Origin: Collinsella sp. AM33-4BH
Lineage (GTDB): Bacteria; Actinomycetota; Coriobacteriia; Coriobacteriales; Coriobacteriaceae
Assembly: GCF_003469205.1 (NCBI RefSeq)
Contig: NZ_QSIN01000001.1
Span: 248,001 to 312,000, forward strand
Length of the DNA stretch: 64,000 bases
Direction of reading: 5' to 3'
Below are positions 7,331-17,209 of this stretch, one piece after another. The position numbers and the translations under genes were made by a program. Each line of letters starts with the position of its first letter. Within the stretch, counting starts at the first letter, position 1. A model generated the notes under the pieces. It was not told where the DNA came from, made no database searches, and saw nothing but the letters and a program-made list of their open reading frames with translations.

Positions 7331-9190
7331 CTACTCCTCGCCCTCGAGCCTCTCGCTCGCCTCGAGCCACGCCATCTCCAACTCGTCCATGGCGGCGTGG
7401 GCCTCGTCGATCTTTGTCTGCTGCTCGCCCAGCGCCGTGTAGTTGGTGGGGTCGACCTGAGCCATCGCGGCCTCGGCCTCCTCCACGCGGGCGCGCTGCG
7501 TCTCCATTTTGCGCTCGAGCGAGCTCACCTCGCGGCGAAGCTTCTGGCGTTCGGCGTTGGAAAGGCCATTGGGCTGGCCGCTCGACTTGGGCTTTTCGGC
7601 CGCAGCCGCCGCGGCACCGGTGTCAAACGTGCCGGTCTTGGCGCTCGGTGCACCCACGGGCTCGCCCTCGGCGGTGGCGTTGCACAGGCGCAGGTACTGG
7701 TCGACGCCGCCAGGCATATGCGTCAGATGGCCATCGAGCAGCGCCCACTGCTGGTCAGTCACGCGCTCCATCAAAAAGCGGTCGTGCGTCACCAGAATCA
7801 GCGTGCCGGGCCAGCCGTCGAGCAGGTCCTCGACAATCGCCAGCATATCGGTATCCAGGTCGTTGCCGGGCTCGTCCAGGATAAGCACGTTGGGCTCGTC
7901 CAGGATCGTCAGCAGCAGCGACAGGCGACGGCGCTGGCCGCCCGAAAGATCGCCGATGCGACTCCAGAGCTGCTGTGTCGTAAAGCCCAGGCGCTCGCAA
8001 AGTTTCTCGGGCGAAGTCTCCTTGCCGTCGATGACGTAGTACTTCTTATAGTTGCCGAGCACCTCGCGGATCGTGTCACCCATGTAGGGCTCGAGTTCCT
8101 CGAGCTGCTGCGACAGAACGCCAAAGCGCACCGTCTGGCCAATCTTCACACGGCCGCGCGTGGGCTCAATCTTGCCCTGGATCACGTCGAGCAAGGTCGA
8201 CTTGCCGGCGCCGTTCTCGCCCAAAAGACCATAGCGGTCGCCCGCGCCGATGAGCCAGGTCACATCGGTGAGCACCTGCTTGGGCGCACCATCGGTATCC
8301 GCATAGCCGGCATCCACGTCGATGACATCGATGACCTGCTTGCCTAGGCGGCTCACGGCAAGGCGCTTGAGCTCCAGCTCGTCACGCACGGGCGGTACGT
8401 CGGCGATCAGCTCGCGAGCAGCCTCAACGCGAAACTTGGGCTTGGTGGAACGCGCCTGGGCGCCGCGGCTCAGCCACGCGAGCTCCTTGCGCGCCATGTT
8501 GCGACGGCGCTCCTCGGTAACGGCGGCCATGCGGTCGCGCTCCACGCGCTGCAGGATATATGCCGAGTAGCCGCCCTCGAAGGGATCGACCTGGCCGTCG
8601 TGGACCTCCCACATGCTGGTGCAGACCTCGTCCAAGAACCAGCGGTCGTGCGTGACCACGAGCATGGCGCCCTGGCCGCGCTGCCAGCGGGCCTTTAAGT
8701 GACGCGCAAGCCAGTTGATGGTGCGCATGTCCAGGTGGTTGGTGGGCTCATCGAGCATGAGCACGTCATAGTCGCCGATCAGCAGGCGCGCGAGGTCCAC
8801 GCGGCGGCGCTGACCGCCCGAGAGCTCGCCTACCATGCCCTCCCAGGGCACATCGCTAATGAGGCCGGCGAGGATCTGGCGCGTACGGGGGCTCGACGCC
8901 CACTCGTACTCGGGCGTGTCGCCCACAACGGCATGATGCACGGTATCGGTGTCGACAAGCTGATCCTTTTGGCCGAGTAGACCGATCGTGGTGCCGCGGC
9001 GGTGCGTCACGCGTCCGTCATCGGGCTCCAGCGTGCCGGCGAGCACGCTCAGCAGCGTCGACTTGCCGTCGCCGTTTTTACCGACAATACCAATGCGGTC
9101 GCCCTCGCCCACGCCGAGCGTCACGCTATCGAAAATATGCTTGGTGGGAAACTCTAGGCTGATGGAATCGCATCCCAAAAGAATCGCCAT
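7331..9190 (-). CDS. ABC-F family ATPase (Uup/EttA-like)
   Basis: About 619 residues with two soluble ABC cassettes and no membrane part. Walker A motifs are GKNGDGKST and GENGAGKST, the signature LSGGQRRR occurs twice, and Walker B ends in LDEPTNH and LDEPGND. A charged coiled-coil tail (ERQKLRREVSSLERKMETQR) resembles the DNA- or ribosome-binding tail of Uup. ABC-F proteins act on the ribosome E site or on branched DNA, not in transport. The start at 9190 (MAILLG) has AAGGAG seven bases ahead; a longer open frame to 9304 is not supported. Confidence 0.88.
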   Translation of the reverse strand: MAILLGCDSISLEFPTKHIFDSVTLGVGEGDRIGIVGKNGDGKSTLLSVLAGTLEPDDGRVTHRRGTTIGLLGQKDQLVDTDTVHHAVVGDTPEYEWASSPRTRQILAGLISDVPWEGMVGELSGGQRRRVDLARLLIGDYDVLMLDEPTNHLDMRTINWLARHLKARWQRGQGAMLVVTHDRWFLDEVCTSMWEVHDGQVDPFEGGYSAYILQRVERDRMAAVTEERRRNMARKELAWLSRGAQARSTKPKFRVEAARELIADVPPVRDELELKRLAVSRLGKQVIDVIDVDAGYADTDGAPKQVLTDVTWLIGAGDRYGLLGENGAGKSTLLDVIQGKIEPTRGRVKIGQTVRFGVLSQQLEELEPYMGDTIREVLGNYKKYYVIDGKETSPEKLCERLGFTTQQLWSRIGDLSGGQRRRLSLLLTILDEPNVLILDEPGNDLDTDMLAIVEDLLDGWPGTLILVTHDRFLMERVTDQQWALLDGHLTHMPGGVDQYLRLCNATAEGEPVGAPSAKTGTFDTGAAAAAAEKPKSSGQPNGLSNAERQKLRREVSSLERKMETQRARVEEAEAAMAQVDPTNYTALGEQQTKIDEAHAAMDELEMAWLEASERLEGEE

Positions 9191-9260
9191 ATGCCCTGCT
9201 CCTTCGTAGAAATTCAACGTTGTCCATGATAGCAGCGAAAAGGCGGGGCGCACACGACAC

Positions 9261-9300
9261 AAAAAAGCGGGCCATCTCCCGCAAGAGATGACCCGCCTCT
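9261..9300 (-). terminator. Terminator of the pst operon
   Basis: On the minus strand AGGCGGGTCATCTC pairs with GAGATGGCCCGCTT, followed by a run of T. It lies about 50 bases after the pstB stop. Confidence 0.8.
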
Positions 9301-9353
9301 CCAATCAGTCCCGTGGCGACCGTGGCCGCCGCGGGCCTCAAGCATGTTCCGGA

Positions 9354-10222
<869 letters not shown>

Positions 10223-10226
<4 letters not shown>

Positions 10227-11149
10227 TCGGCCGTCATCTTCCTTGCCAGTTGCTTGCCCACGATACGGGCGATTACGTTAAACAGCAGCACGCAGATCAT
10301 CAGCAGTGCCGCGGTGCCCCAGACGATCTGCTGGGCCTCGGGGCTGCCCTCGCCATAGATCTTGTAGATGTGCACGGCCAGCGACTCGCCGGGACGGAAC
10401 ACGTTCCAGGCGCAGGTGGGGCTCGACAGGTTAAAGCTCAAGAAGTTCAGACGAACCGGCGAGCTCATGCCCGAGGTAAAGAGCAGCGCCGCGGCCTCGC
10501 CAAACACGCGGCCGGCCGAAAGCACGATGCCGGTCACGATGGCGGGCATGGCCTCGGGAATCAGGATGTGCAGTGTGGCCTCCCAGCGAGTGAGGCCCAT
10601 GGCCAGGCACGCATCGCGCTGGGCCTGCGGCACGTCCTCGAGCGCCTGCTGAATCACGCGCACCAGGATGGGGATGTTGAACATGGTGAGCGCGACGGCG
10701 CCGGAGATGATGGAGTACTTCCAGCCCAGCTGCACCGAGAACACCAGAAAGCCGAACATGCCGACGACGATGGAAGGCAACGAGGACAAGGTCTCGATAG
10801 CGGTGGAGGCGATGTCGCGGATAGGGCCGTTCGGCGCGTACTCAACCAGGAAGACCGCTCCGCCCAGGCTGATGGGCACCGAGATGACTAGAGTGATCAG
10901 CAGCAGGTAGAACGAGTCGAACAGCTGGTAGAGCACGCCGCCCTGGGTTCCGTTGGCGCGCGCAGGCTGCGTGAGGAAGCCCGGCTGGAACAGCGTCGAG
11001 ATGCCCTCGAACAGGATGTAGGCCACCATGGAGACGACGATGAGCATGACGATGGCGACGATCGCCGTCAGCACGCCCGTGGCGATGCGGTCCTGCCTTT
11101 GGACACGCCCGAGTCTCGCCTCGTCGATATGGATGCGCGTGCTAGCCAC
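10223..11149 (-). CDS. pstA: Phosphate ABC transporter permease PstA
   Basis: Inner-membrane permease partner of PstC with about six membrane segments and the EAA-type loop (EALEDVPQAQRDACLAMGLT RWEA region). I chose the GTG at 11149: it overlaps the pstC stop in GTGGCTAG and has GGGGGCGAAGG ahead. A TTG at 11173 would need a 32-base overlap. Together with PstC it forms the path through which phosphate delivered by PstS crosses the membrane. Confidence 0.92.
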
Positions 11150-12050
11150 GAGCCTTCGCCCCCTTGCGGCCAATGAGATGGATGATCAGGATAAAGATGA
11201 GGCTCATGCCCATCAGCAGAAGACCGAGCGCCCACAGGACGTCGTCCTGGGCCGAGCCCTCGGCATAGACCGCCATGGACGTGGTGAGCGTGGTGGTGAT
11301 GGTGGAGGCCGGCGACAGCAGCGACGTCGGCATGGCCTCGATACCGCCGATAACCATGCGCACGGCGAGCGTCTCGCCAAAGGCGCGGGTCATGCCAAGG
11401 ATGACCGCGGTCATGAGCGAGGACATGGCGCTCTTGAGCACCACGTGCCAGATGGTCTGCCAGCGGGTGTAGCCCAGCGCGAGCGAACCCTGACGGTAGC
11501 TGTCGGGCACGGCACGCAGGCCATCGACCGAAAGCGTGGTCATGGTCGGCAGGATCATGACGGCCAGCACGATGGCGCCGGGCAAGATGCCCAGGCCTGT
11601 GCTCACGTGGAGAACGCTCTTCATAAGGCCGACGACCACGTGAAAACCGATCAGGCCAAAGACGACCGAGGGAATGCCGGTCAAAAGCTCAATAAGCGGC
11701 TGAAAGACCTTGGAGCCAAACTTAGGCTGGATCTCGACCGCAAAGATGGCAGAGCCGATGGCGATGGGCAGCGCGATGAGCGTGGAGAGCACCATGACCG
11801 CAAACGAGGTGACGATCAGGGGCAGGGCGCCGGTGTAGGGCAGGCCGTTTTCGGCTGTGTTGGCCAGATCCCACTTGGTGCCGGCGAAGAACTCTACGAC
11901 CGAGACGCCGTCCTTGAGAAAAGCCGAGAGGCCCTTTTGGGCGACCATAAAGATGAGCGCGGCAACGACAAGCGTCACGAGCGCTACGCACGCGCCCGTG
12001 ACGCCCAGGCCCACGTTCTCAAGGTCGCGCTTTGGCAGCTGTTTTGCCAT
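11142..12050 (-). CDS. pstC: Phosphate ABC transporter permease PstC
   Basis: 302-residue inner-membrane permease with an N-terminal membrane helix after a basic start, then the binding-protein-dependent transport domain. LTGIPSVVFGLIGFHVV and ALGYTRWQTIWHVVLKSA are characteristic PstC stretches. AAAGG precedes the ATG. Gap to pstS is 24 bases; it overlaps pstA by eight. The order S-C-A-B is the standard pst order. Confidence 0.93.
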   Translation of the reverse strand: MAKQLPKRDLENVGLGVTGACVALVTLVVAALIFMVAQKGLSAFLKDGVSVVEFFAGTKWDLANTAENGLPYTGALPLIVTSFAVMVLSTLIALPIAIGSAIFAVEIQPKFGSKVFQPLIELLTGIPSVVFGLIGFHVVVGLMKSVLHVSTGLGILPGAIVLAVMILPTMTTLSVDGLRAVPDSYRQGSLALGYTRWQTIWHVVLKSAMSSLMTAVILGMTRAFGETLAVRMVIGGIEAMPTSLLSPASTITTTLTTSMAVYAEGSAQDDVLWALGLLLMGMSLIFILIIHLIGRKGAKARG

Positions 12051-12074
12051 TGCAAACCTTTCCGGGGCGATTAC

Positions 12075-13013
12075 TTATTTAGCGGATACCTTGCCGCTGG
12101 CGTCCTTGACGACCTTCATGGCAGAGACTGGGATAAAGCCCTGCTCCTCGACGAGCTTGCCCTGGACGTCGTCGGAAAGCATGAACTCCAGGAAGGCCGT
12201 GGTGGCCTCGTCGGCGTCCTTGGAGCAGTACATGTGCTCGGTCGCCCAGATCTTAAAGGAGTCGTCGGTAACGTTTGCGCTCTTGGGCTCGACGCCCTCG
12301 ACCTTGATGGCGTTGAACTTGGAGTCGTCGAAGTGCGAGAAGTCGAGGTAGGAGATGGCGTTGTCGGTGCTGGCCATCTGGGTCTGGACGTCGCCGGACT
12401 TGTCGAGCTCGGCGTCGCCCTTAAAGTCGTTGGCCTCGTCGCCAAAGACGGCAGCCTCAAAGGTGGCGCGGGTACCGGAGCCGGCCTTGCGGTTGAGGAC
12501 GACGATGGTGGCGTCGTCGCCACCGACCTCCTTCCAGTTGGTGATCTGGCCGGAGAAGATGCCCTTGAGCTGCTCGAGGGACAGGTCGTCGACCGTAACG
12601 TTCTTGGAGACGACGGGGCCCATGCCCACGACGGCGACCTCGTGGTCGACGAGGTTCTTGACCTGATCGGCCTCGAGCTTGGTCTCGGCGAAGACGTCAG
12701 AGTTACCGATGGTGACGGTGCCGGCGGCGACAGCGGTCAGGCCCTTACCCGAACCGTTACCCGAACCGGAGACGGAGACGTCCGGATTGGCATCCATGAA
12801 CTTCTCGGCAGCGGCCTCGACGAGAGCCTGGAACGAGGAGGCACCGTCGTAGGTCACCTCACCGGAGACGGACTCGGCGGCAGCGGCGCTACCCTTGTCG
12901 GCGGCGTCGGAAGCGCCTGCGCCGCCGCAACCAACGAGGCCGAGGCCCACGATGCTGGCGAGACCACCAGCGAGGCCGAGGAACTGACGACGAGAATAAG
13001 CCTGATCGAGCAT
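12075..13013 (-). CDS. pstS: Phosphate-binding lipoprotein PstS
   Basis: 312-residue extracellular phosphate receptor. The N-terminus has a twin-arginine pattern (SRRQFLGLAGG) followed by a lipobox LVGC, suggesting Tat export and lipid anchoring; several other surface proteins of actinobacteria do this. The binding domain shows GSGSGNGSGKGLTAVAAG-type phosphate-contacting Ser/Thr/Gly and AGSGTRATFEA. The start at 13013 has AAAGGAAG ahead; a longer frame to 13046 lacks this. First gene of pstSCAB, presumably induced by phosphate limitation, though I could not find a convincing PHO box. Confidence 0.93.
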   Translation of the reverse strand: MLDQAYSRRQFLGLAGGLASIVGLGLVGCGGAGASDAADKGSAAAAESVSGEVTYDGASSFQALVEAAAEKFMDANPDVSVSGSGNGSGKGLTAVAAGTVTIGNSDVFAETKLEADQVKNLVDHEVAVVGMGPVVSKNVTVDDLSLEQLKGIFSGQITNWKEVGGDDATIVVLNRKAGSGTRATFEAAVFGDEANDFKGDAELDKSGDVQTQMASTDNAISYLDFSHFDDSKFNAIKVEGVEPKSANVTDDSFKIWATEHMYCSKDADEATTAFLEFMLSDDVQGKLVEEQGFIPVSAMKVVKDASGKVSAK

Positions 13014-13207
13014 GATCTTCCTTTCATACAAGCGACTCGCGGGCACCCTGCCCGCTTTGCTGTTTGGAAAGATACGGTCTCGATCGGGCAGCGCCCGCGT
13101 CAGCTGCGCTTTATTACGGGCATCTGATAGACCCTTACCGCAAGCGCGGCAGGGCTTTACAAACGAATAACAATCCCGCCGACAAGCATGACCCGCCTTT
13201 TACACCA
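13014..13207 (-). promoter_or_regulatory. Leader and promoter region of pstSCAB (no clear hexamers)
   Basis: The stretch between pstS and the hairpins at 13208 must hold the pst promoter. I see a small GCGGGC/GCCCGC hairpin at 13038-13054 just before the ribosome site, but no convincing -35/-10 pair or direct-repeat PHO box. Confidence 0.3.
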
Positions 13208-13310
13208 AATGATCCGTTTTCCTCCGTCCCCAAGGGATCATTTTCAGAAAGAGGACGGCATAGACCTTCTGGTCATGCCGTCCTCTTCGAAAGACAGGTT
13301 GTCACCCTGG
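13208..13310. repeat. Structured intergenic element, copy A (inner hairpin intact)
   Basis: A hairpin AATGATCC/GGATCATT (13208-13242) is followed by GAGGACGGCAT-GACC, loop TTCT, GGTCATGCCGTCCTC (13251-13285) and then GACAGGTTGTCACCCTGG. The inner hairpin matches copies at 23389 and 26606, with a compensatory A-T for G-C change. The left half of the outer stem seen in those copies is missing here. It begins 14 bases after the dipeptidase stop (minus strand). Confidence 0.7.
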
Positions 13311-13323
13311 CGTTCGCGTAACC

Positions 13324-14760
13324 TTAAAGCTCCAGCTCGTTCAAGCGCAGGATTGCGACGATATAAATCTTGAGCGCCTGCTTGAGCTGCTCTTCGTTGG
13401 CGCACTCGTTGGGGCCGTGCATCTGGCCGCCCCATGGGGGCAGCTCCAGGCCGGTCTCCTCGGGGCCAAACGAGACGGCGCGGGCAAAGTTGCGTGCGTA
13501 CGTGCCACCGCCCATGGCGAAGGGCTCGACATGCTTGCCCGTAAACTCGTTATAGGTATCGATAAGCGCCTTCACAGCCGGATCGTCGGCAGAGACCGAG
13601 AACGGCACCTTTGCGCGATCCACGCGATACGTCACGCCAAAGCGGCCCACAAGTGGCTCGAGCTGCTCGCGGATGGTATCGGCGCTCGTGCTGTCGGGGA
13701 AACGCACGTCAATGACCTGCTCAATGTGGCCATCCACCACGCGGATGACGCCGGGGTTGCACGTGAGCGGGCCAAACGCCGCGTTCGTCGCATCGATACC
13801 CAGGCCGCGGCCATAGGCATCCGCATGCACAAAGGCCAGGAACTTGACGAACTCGTGCTCGGCAGGCGTCAGCAGGCGCTCGTCACGGGCACCAAACGCA
13901 TCCTCGGCCTCGCGCAGATACGCCACGATGAGGCCGACGGCATTGATCGTTCCCTCGGGCATCGAGGCATGACCGCCAATGCCGTGGGCAAAAATCTGCG
14001 CATGCCCGTTATCGAGCGCCGTGATCTCCAGGCGGCCGGCATTCTCAACGGGCGCCGGCAGTTCATCGGCGGCAATCGCAAGCTCGCAGATAGACTGCGA
14101 CGGAATGGCGTTGCTCGCCTCGGCACCGCTCCAGGACACAATGCGCCCGCCGTCGATCTTGGAACTCACAAACGTCGCCCCAAACTGGCCCTTCTCGGCA
14201 TTACAGACCGGGAACTCGGCATCGGGTGTAAACAAAAAGTCGGGGTCTGCGTGGTTCTCCAGATAATGGTGAACGTCGGACATGCCCACCTCCTCATCGC
14301 AGCCCAGCAGCGCGCGGAAGGTGTAGCGCGGGGTAATACCGTGCTTGAGCAGATAGGCGCCGGCGTAGAGCGACAGCACGGCAGGACCCTTGTCGTCGAT
14401 AACGCCGCGGCCGAGCAGCCAGCCCTCGCGACGCTCCATCGCAAACGGGTCGGTGTTCCAGCCGGGGCCTGCGGGCACCACGTCCACATGGCAAATGGTC
14501 GCGAGCTGCTTGTCGCCGCGGCCAGGGATATCGGCAATGCCCACATAACCCTCGTCGTCGCTCGTCTGGTAGCCGAGCTTTTGCGCAATGCCGAGCGCGC
14601 AATCGAGCGCGTCACGGACTGGACGGCCAAACGGCGCGCCGGGCTCCGCATTGGCAGAAACCGCCACGGACGGATAGCTCACCAGACGCTCGATATCGGC
14701 GACGACATCTTCCCAAACCTCGTCGACATACTCGGCAACGCTCTGCTCCACCTGATTCAT
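13324..14760 (-). CDS. Sapep-family M20 metallopeptidase (dipeptidase)
   Basis: About 478 residues. Zinc/manganese motifs of the M20 family are visible: HVDVVPAG (first metal His and following Asp), IDDKGP (bridging Asp), DEEVGMSD (catalytic Glu) and a C-terminal GGGTYARNF with HGPNE (last His). This is the PepV/Sapep branch that cleaves dipeptides in the cytoplasm. MNQVEQ at 14760 follows AAGGAGGT and is the likely start. It is in line with the HAD gene upstream (gap 54 bases). Confidence 0.88.
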   Translation of the reverse strand: MNQVEQSVAEYVDEVWEDVVADIERLVSYPSVAVSANAEPGAPFGRPVRDALDCALGIAQKLGYQTSDDEGYVGIADIPGRGDKQLATICHVDVVPAGPGWNTDPFAMERREGWLLGRGVIDDKGPAVLSLYAGAYLLKHGITPRYTFRALLGCDEEVGMSDVHHYLENHADPDFLFTPDAEFPVCNAEKGQFGATFVSSKIDGGRIVSWSGAEASNAIPSQSICELAIAADELPAPVENAGRLEITALDNGHAQIFAHGIGGHASMPEGTINAVGLIVAYLREAEDAFGARDERLLTPAEHEFVKFLAFVHADAYGRGLGIDATNAAFGPLTCNPGVIRVVDGHIEQVIDVRFPDSTSADTIREQLEPLVGRFGVTYRVDRAKVPFSVSADDPAVKALIDTYNEFTGKHVEPFAMGGGTYARNFARAVSFGPEETGLELPPWGGQMHGPNECANEEQLKQALKIYIVAILRLNELEL

Positions 14761-14814
14761 GGACGACCTCCTTACCAATGAGCGGCGAGCGTGCCCGCCC
14801 CTCACATCACATAC

Positions 14815-15477
14815 TTATATAGCGAAAAGTTTAGCAAGCTCGGCCACCGAGTGCACCACCGCATCGGCGCCCGCGGCCTCATGCTCACCCGGCGCCGCCG
14901 CGCCCGAATAGATGCCGATGCACGGCACGCCCATTGCGTGCGCGCCCTCCACATCGTTAAAGCGATCGCCGATCATCACGGCATCGTCCGCCGTCGCACC
15001 GAGCGCCGCCAGGGCATCGCGGACCGAATCGGCCTTGGTCTCGCGTCCCTGCGGCGGATTCATGCCAACCACTGCCTTAAACTGAGAAAGCCCCAGCTCG
15101 CCCACCATGTCGATGCACTTTGCCTCCATGCGCGACGTCGCCACGGCCAAGCGATGCCCCTGGGCGGCCAACCCATCCAGCAGCTCGGAAATTCCATCGA
15201 ACACAGGGTACTCTTCCGGTCCCAGCTCATCAAAAAAGGCACGGTACTCGTCGGCCACCACAAGCGACTCCTCGCGCGAGAAGCCATAAAAGTCGTGAAA
15301 GCTCTTCCACAGGGGCGGCCCAATCATGCGGCGCAGATCACCCATCTGCGCCTCCGAAAACCCGCGCACAGCCAGCGTCTTGCGCGTCGAGGTCATCACC
15401 GCCCGGCCTGTATCGGCCACCGTGCCATCGAAATCAAACAGCACAACCGACCGCTTGCATATCTCCAGCTGCTCCAC
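14815..15477 (-). CDS. HAD-superfamily hydrolase, phosphoglycolate phosphatase-like
   Basis: About 220 residues. FDFDGTVADTG holds the nucleophile, ATSRM the second motif, and VMIGDRFNDVEGAHAMGV the final Mg-binding acids. An alpha-helical C1 cap lies between motifs I and II, as in Gph/PpaX-type phosphatases. No ATG fits; the GTG at 15477 has AGAGAGG six bases ahead, better than the GTG at 15483 or the TTG at 15543. Substrate unknown; it may act in phosphoglycolate or pyrophosphate clean-up. Confidence 0.82.
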   Translation of the reverse strand: MEQLEICKRSVVLFDFDGTVADTGRAVMTSTRKTLAVRGFSEAQMGDLRRMIGPPLWKSFHDFYGFSREESLVVADEYRAFFDELGPEEYPVFDGISELLDGLAAQGHRLAVATSRMEAKCIDMVGELGLSQFKAVVGMNPPQGRETKADSVRDALAALGATADDAVMIGDRFNDVEGAHAMGVPCIGIYSGAAAPGEHEAAGADAVVHSVAELAKLFAI

Positions 15478-15634
15478 TGGCACCCTCTCTTCCCCAGTTG
15501 ACGATTTCCACACCGACACTTCAAACTGTTGACTATTCAACAATTGAACCTAGTAATGTGGAACGACTCTACTATACTTGTCGCACTTTGCTCTCAGAAG
15601 GCGGCGCGCAAGCGCCCCAACGAAAGGTGCAATT

Positions 15635-16495
15635 ATGTCTTTTGCCATCATAACCGACTCCACGTCGGACATCTCCCCCGCTCGTGCTCAAGAGCTCGGC
15701 ATTTACGTGATTCCGCTGCATGTGATTATCGAGGGCGAGGACCTGCTCGACCAGGTGCAGATTACCGCCGAGGAATACATCGCCCGCATGGCTGGTTCCG
15801 AGCAGTTGCCGCACACATCGCAGCCGAGCGCCGGCGAGTTCAAGGCGCTCTTTGACCGCGTGCGCGCCGACGGCCATGATAGCGCCATCTTTATCTCGCT
15901 ATGCAGCGAGTGGTCTGCCTGCTATGCCAACGCCAGCCTGACGGCCGAGACCCACGAGCTCGACGTGCGCTGCATCGATTCGCGCACCGGTTCGGGCGCC
16001 GAGGGTCTGCTGGTGGAGTACGCGCTCGCCATGCGCGAGGACGGCCGCAGCCTGGACGAGACCGAGGCGCAGATCCGCGCGACGCTGCCCGATGCACACC
16101 TGCTACTGATTCCCCGCACACTCGAGAACCTCGTTAAGAACGGCCGCGCGCCCAAACTCGCCGGCCAGCTCACGCAGATGTTCAACATTCGCCTGGCCGT
16201 TTCGCCGGAGTGGAAGTCAGGCGAAATCAAGGCCGTCAAGAAGGGCCGCGGTGCCAAGCGCATCGTTGCGAACACCATGGCTGACTGCCTCGAATTTTTG
16301 ACCGAGCACCCGGGCTCCAGCGTGCGCGTGCTCACGACCGGTGCTGCCGAGGAGCAGGAGCTCGTTAACCAAGCGCTCGCAGGCCAGAACTACGTAGACG
16401 CCGGCACCGGCCCCATCGGCTGCACCATCGCCACCCACGTAGGCGTCGACGCCATCGCCATCAGCTACTGTCCCCGCTACCAACCTGCCAATTAG
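15635..16495 (+). CDS. DegV-family fatty-acid-binding protein (first copy)
   Basis: 286 residues starting MSFAIITDSTSDISPARAQELG, the classic DegV opening, with the lipid-head binding TSQPSAGEF and the CIDSRTGSGAEG region. DegV/FakB proteins hold a fatty acid and present it to the kinase FakA. No fakA is seen nearby, so its partner is probably elsewhere. GAAAGG precedes the ATG. A second DegV lies at 34123. Confidence 0.88.
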   Translation: MSFAIITDSTSDISPARAQELGIYVIPLHVIIEGEDLLDQVQITAEEYIARMAGSEQLPHTSQPSAGEFKALFDRVRADGHDSAIFISLCSEWSACYANASLTAETHELDVRCIDSRTGSGAEGLLVEYALAMREDGRSLDETEAQIRATLPDAHLLLIPRTLENLVKNGRAPKLAGQLTQMFNIRLAVSPEWKSGEIKAVKKGRGAKRIVANTMADCLEFLTEHPGSSVRVLTTGAAEEQELVNQALAGQNYVDAGTGPIGCTIATHVGVDAIAISYCPRYQPAN

Positions 16496-16520
16496 GGACA
16501 GGTTTATTTTGGCAGGTTTT
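16482..16520 (+). terminator. Terminator overlapping the degV stop
   Basis: AACCTGCCAA (last codons of degV) pairs perfectly with TTGGCAGGTT at 16509-16518, followed by TTAT. Confidence 0.6.
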
Positions 16521-16621
16521 ATCTGGGCAAACGTTAAACGGTAACAAAGGCTTGCCTGGCAAGATCGGACATGCCAAAGCCGTCGAACAACCGAAGTACA
16601 CCCAGCCACAACAAAGCCATC

Positions 16622-16662
16622 ACGCCGACGCGCCGCAACTCAAGGCGCGCCGGCGTCTTTTT
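16622..16662 (+). terminator. Strong GC-rich terminator
   Basis: ACGCCG-A-CGCGCC pairs with GGCGCG-C-CGGCGT and is followed by CTTTTT. It lies 127 bases after degV. Confidence 0.75.
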
Positions 16663-16670
16663 AGGAGTCG

Positions 16671-16708
16671 CGGCGGAAAAGGGGCCGTTTTAGCCAAAAG
16701 GCCGCGAA
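16671..16708 (+). repeat. Left 38-bp direct repeat bracketing the TOTE gene
   Basis: The core GGGGCCGTTTTAGCCA is repeated at 20211-20248 in the same orientation, 33 of 38 positions identical. Within it GGCC-GTTTT-AGCC-AAAA-GGCC can fold, so it may be an attachment-site-like target repeat or simply a dispersed palindrome. Confidence 0.6.
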
Positions 16709-16800
16709 ACGCTTCCCATTACGCCGCAACTTCATTGCCGCCCAACCAGCTAATCGAGAAATTGGCGGCGATCGATGCTTTGTCCAACCCCCTTGCGATA

Positions 16801-17028
16801 CCCTCTGGGCAAAAAATGGCAAATATGAGTACTGTTACCAGTTTAGTAACAGCGAAATCTGGCTGAATTTGCCATCTTCCGCCAATTCCGAGCGTCATAA
16901 AGTCCCGAATCGCCATGTTTAGAGGGTTGATTCTATCCAATCCGAATCGATTGGTCTTAAATACTTTCCAGATGATATGTTACTGCTCAAACCACAGTAC
17001 TCATATTTGCCATTTTTTGCCCACAGGG
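16801..17028. mobile_element. MITE-like element, copy 1
   Basis: 34-bp terminal inverted repeats at 16801-16834 and 16995-17028 differ at one position; the inner part is AAATATGAGTACTG and the outer CCCTCTGGGCAAAAAATGGC. The 160-bp interior codes nothing. Copy 2 at 51220-51458 shares the termini and the adjoining CAGTTTAGTAACAGC-like stretch but not the rest of the interior. No clear target duplication. Confidence 0.7.
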
Positions 17029-17209
17029 TCTATTCGAGGATAGTTTCCTGCGCCTCCAGCCCACCTCATGGCCGCCAAAACCCATTCAGCAACAGCTACC
17101 GCACATTTTGACATCAGCCAAACACCACTCACGGAGCTGTACTCCGCTATCACCGAACCAAAATCAGAGTCGAGTCCCTTAAAAATCAAAATAACGTACC
17201 CTCATTTCA

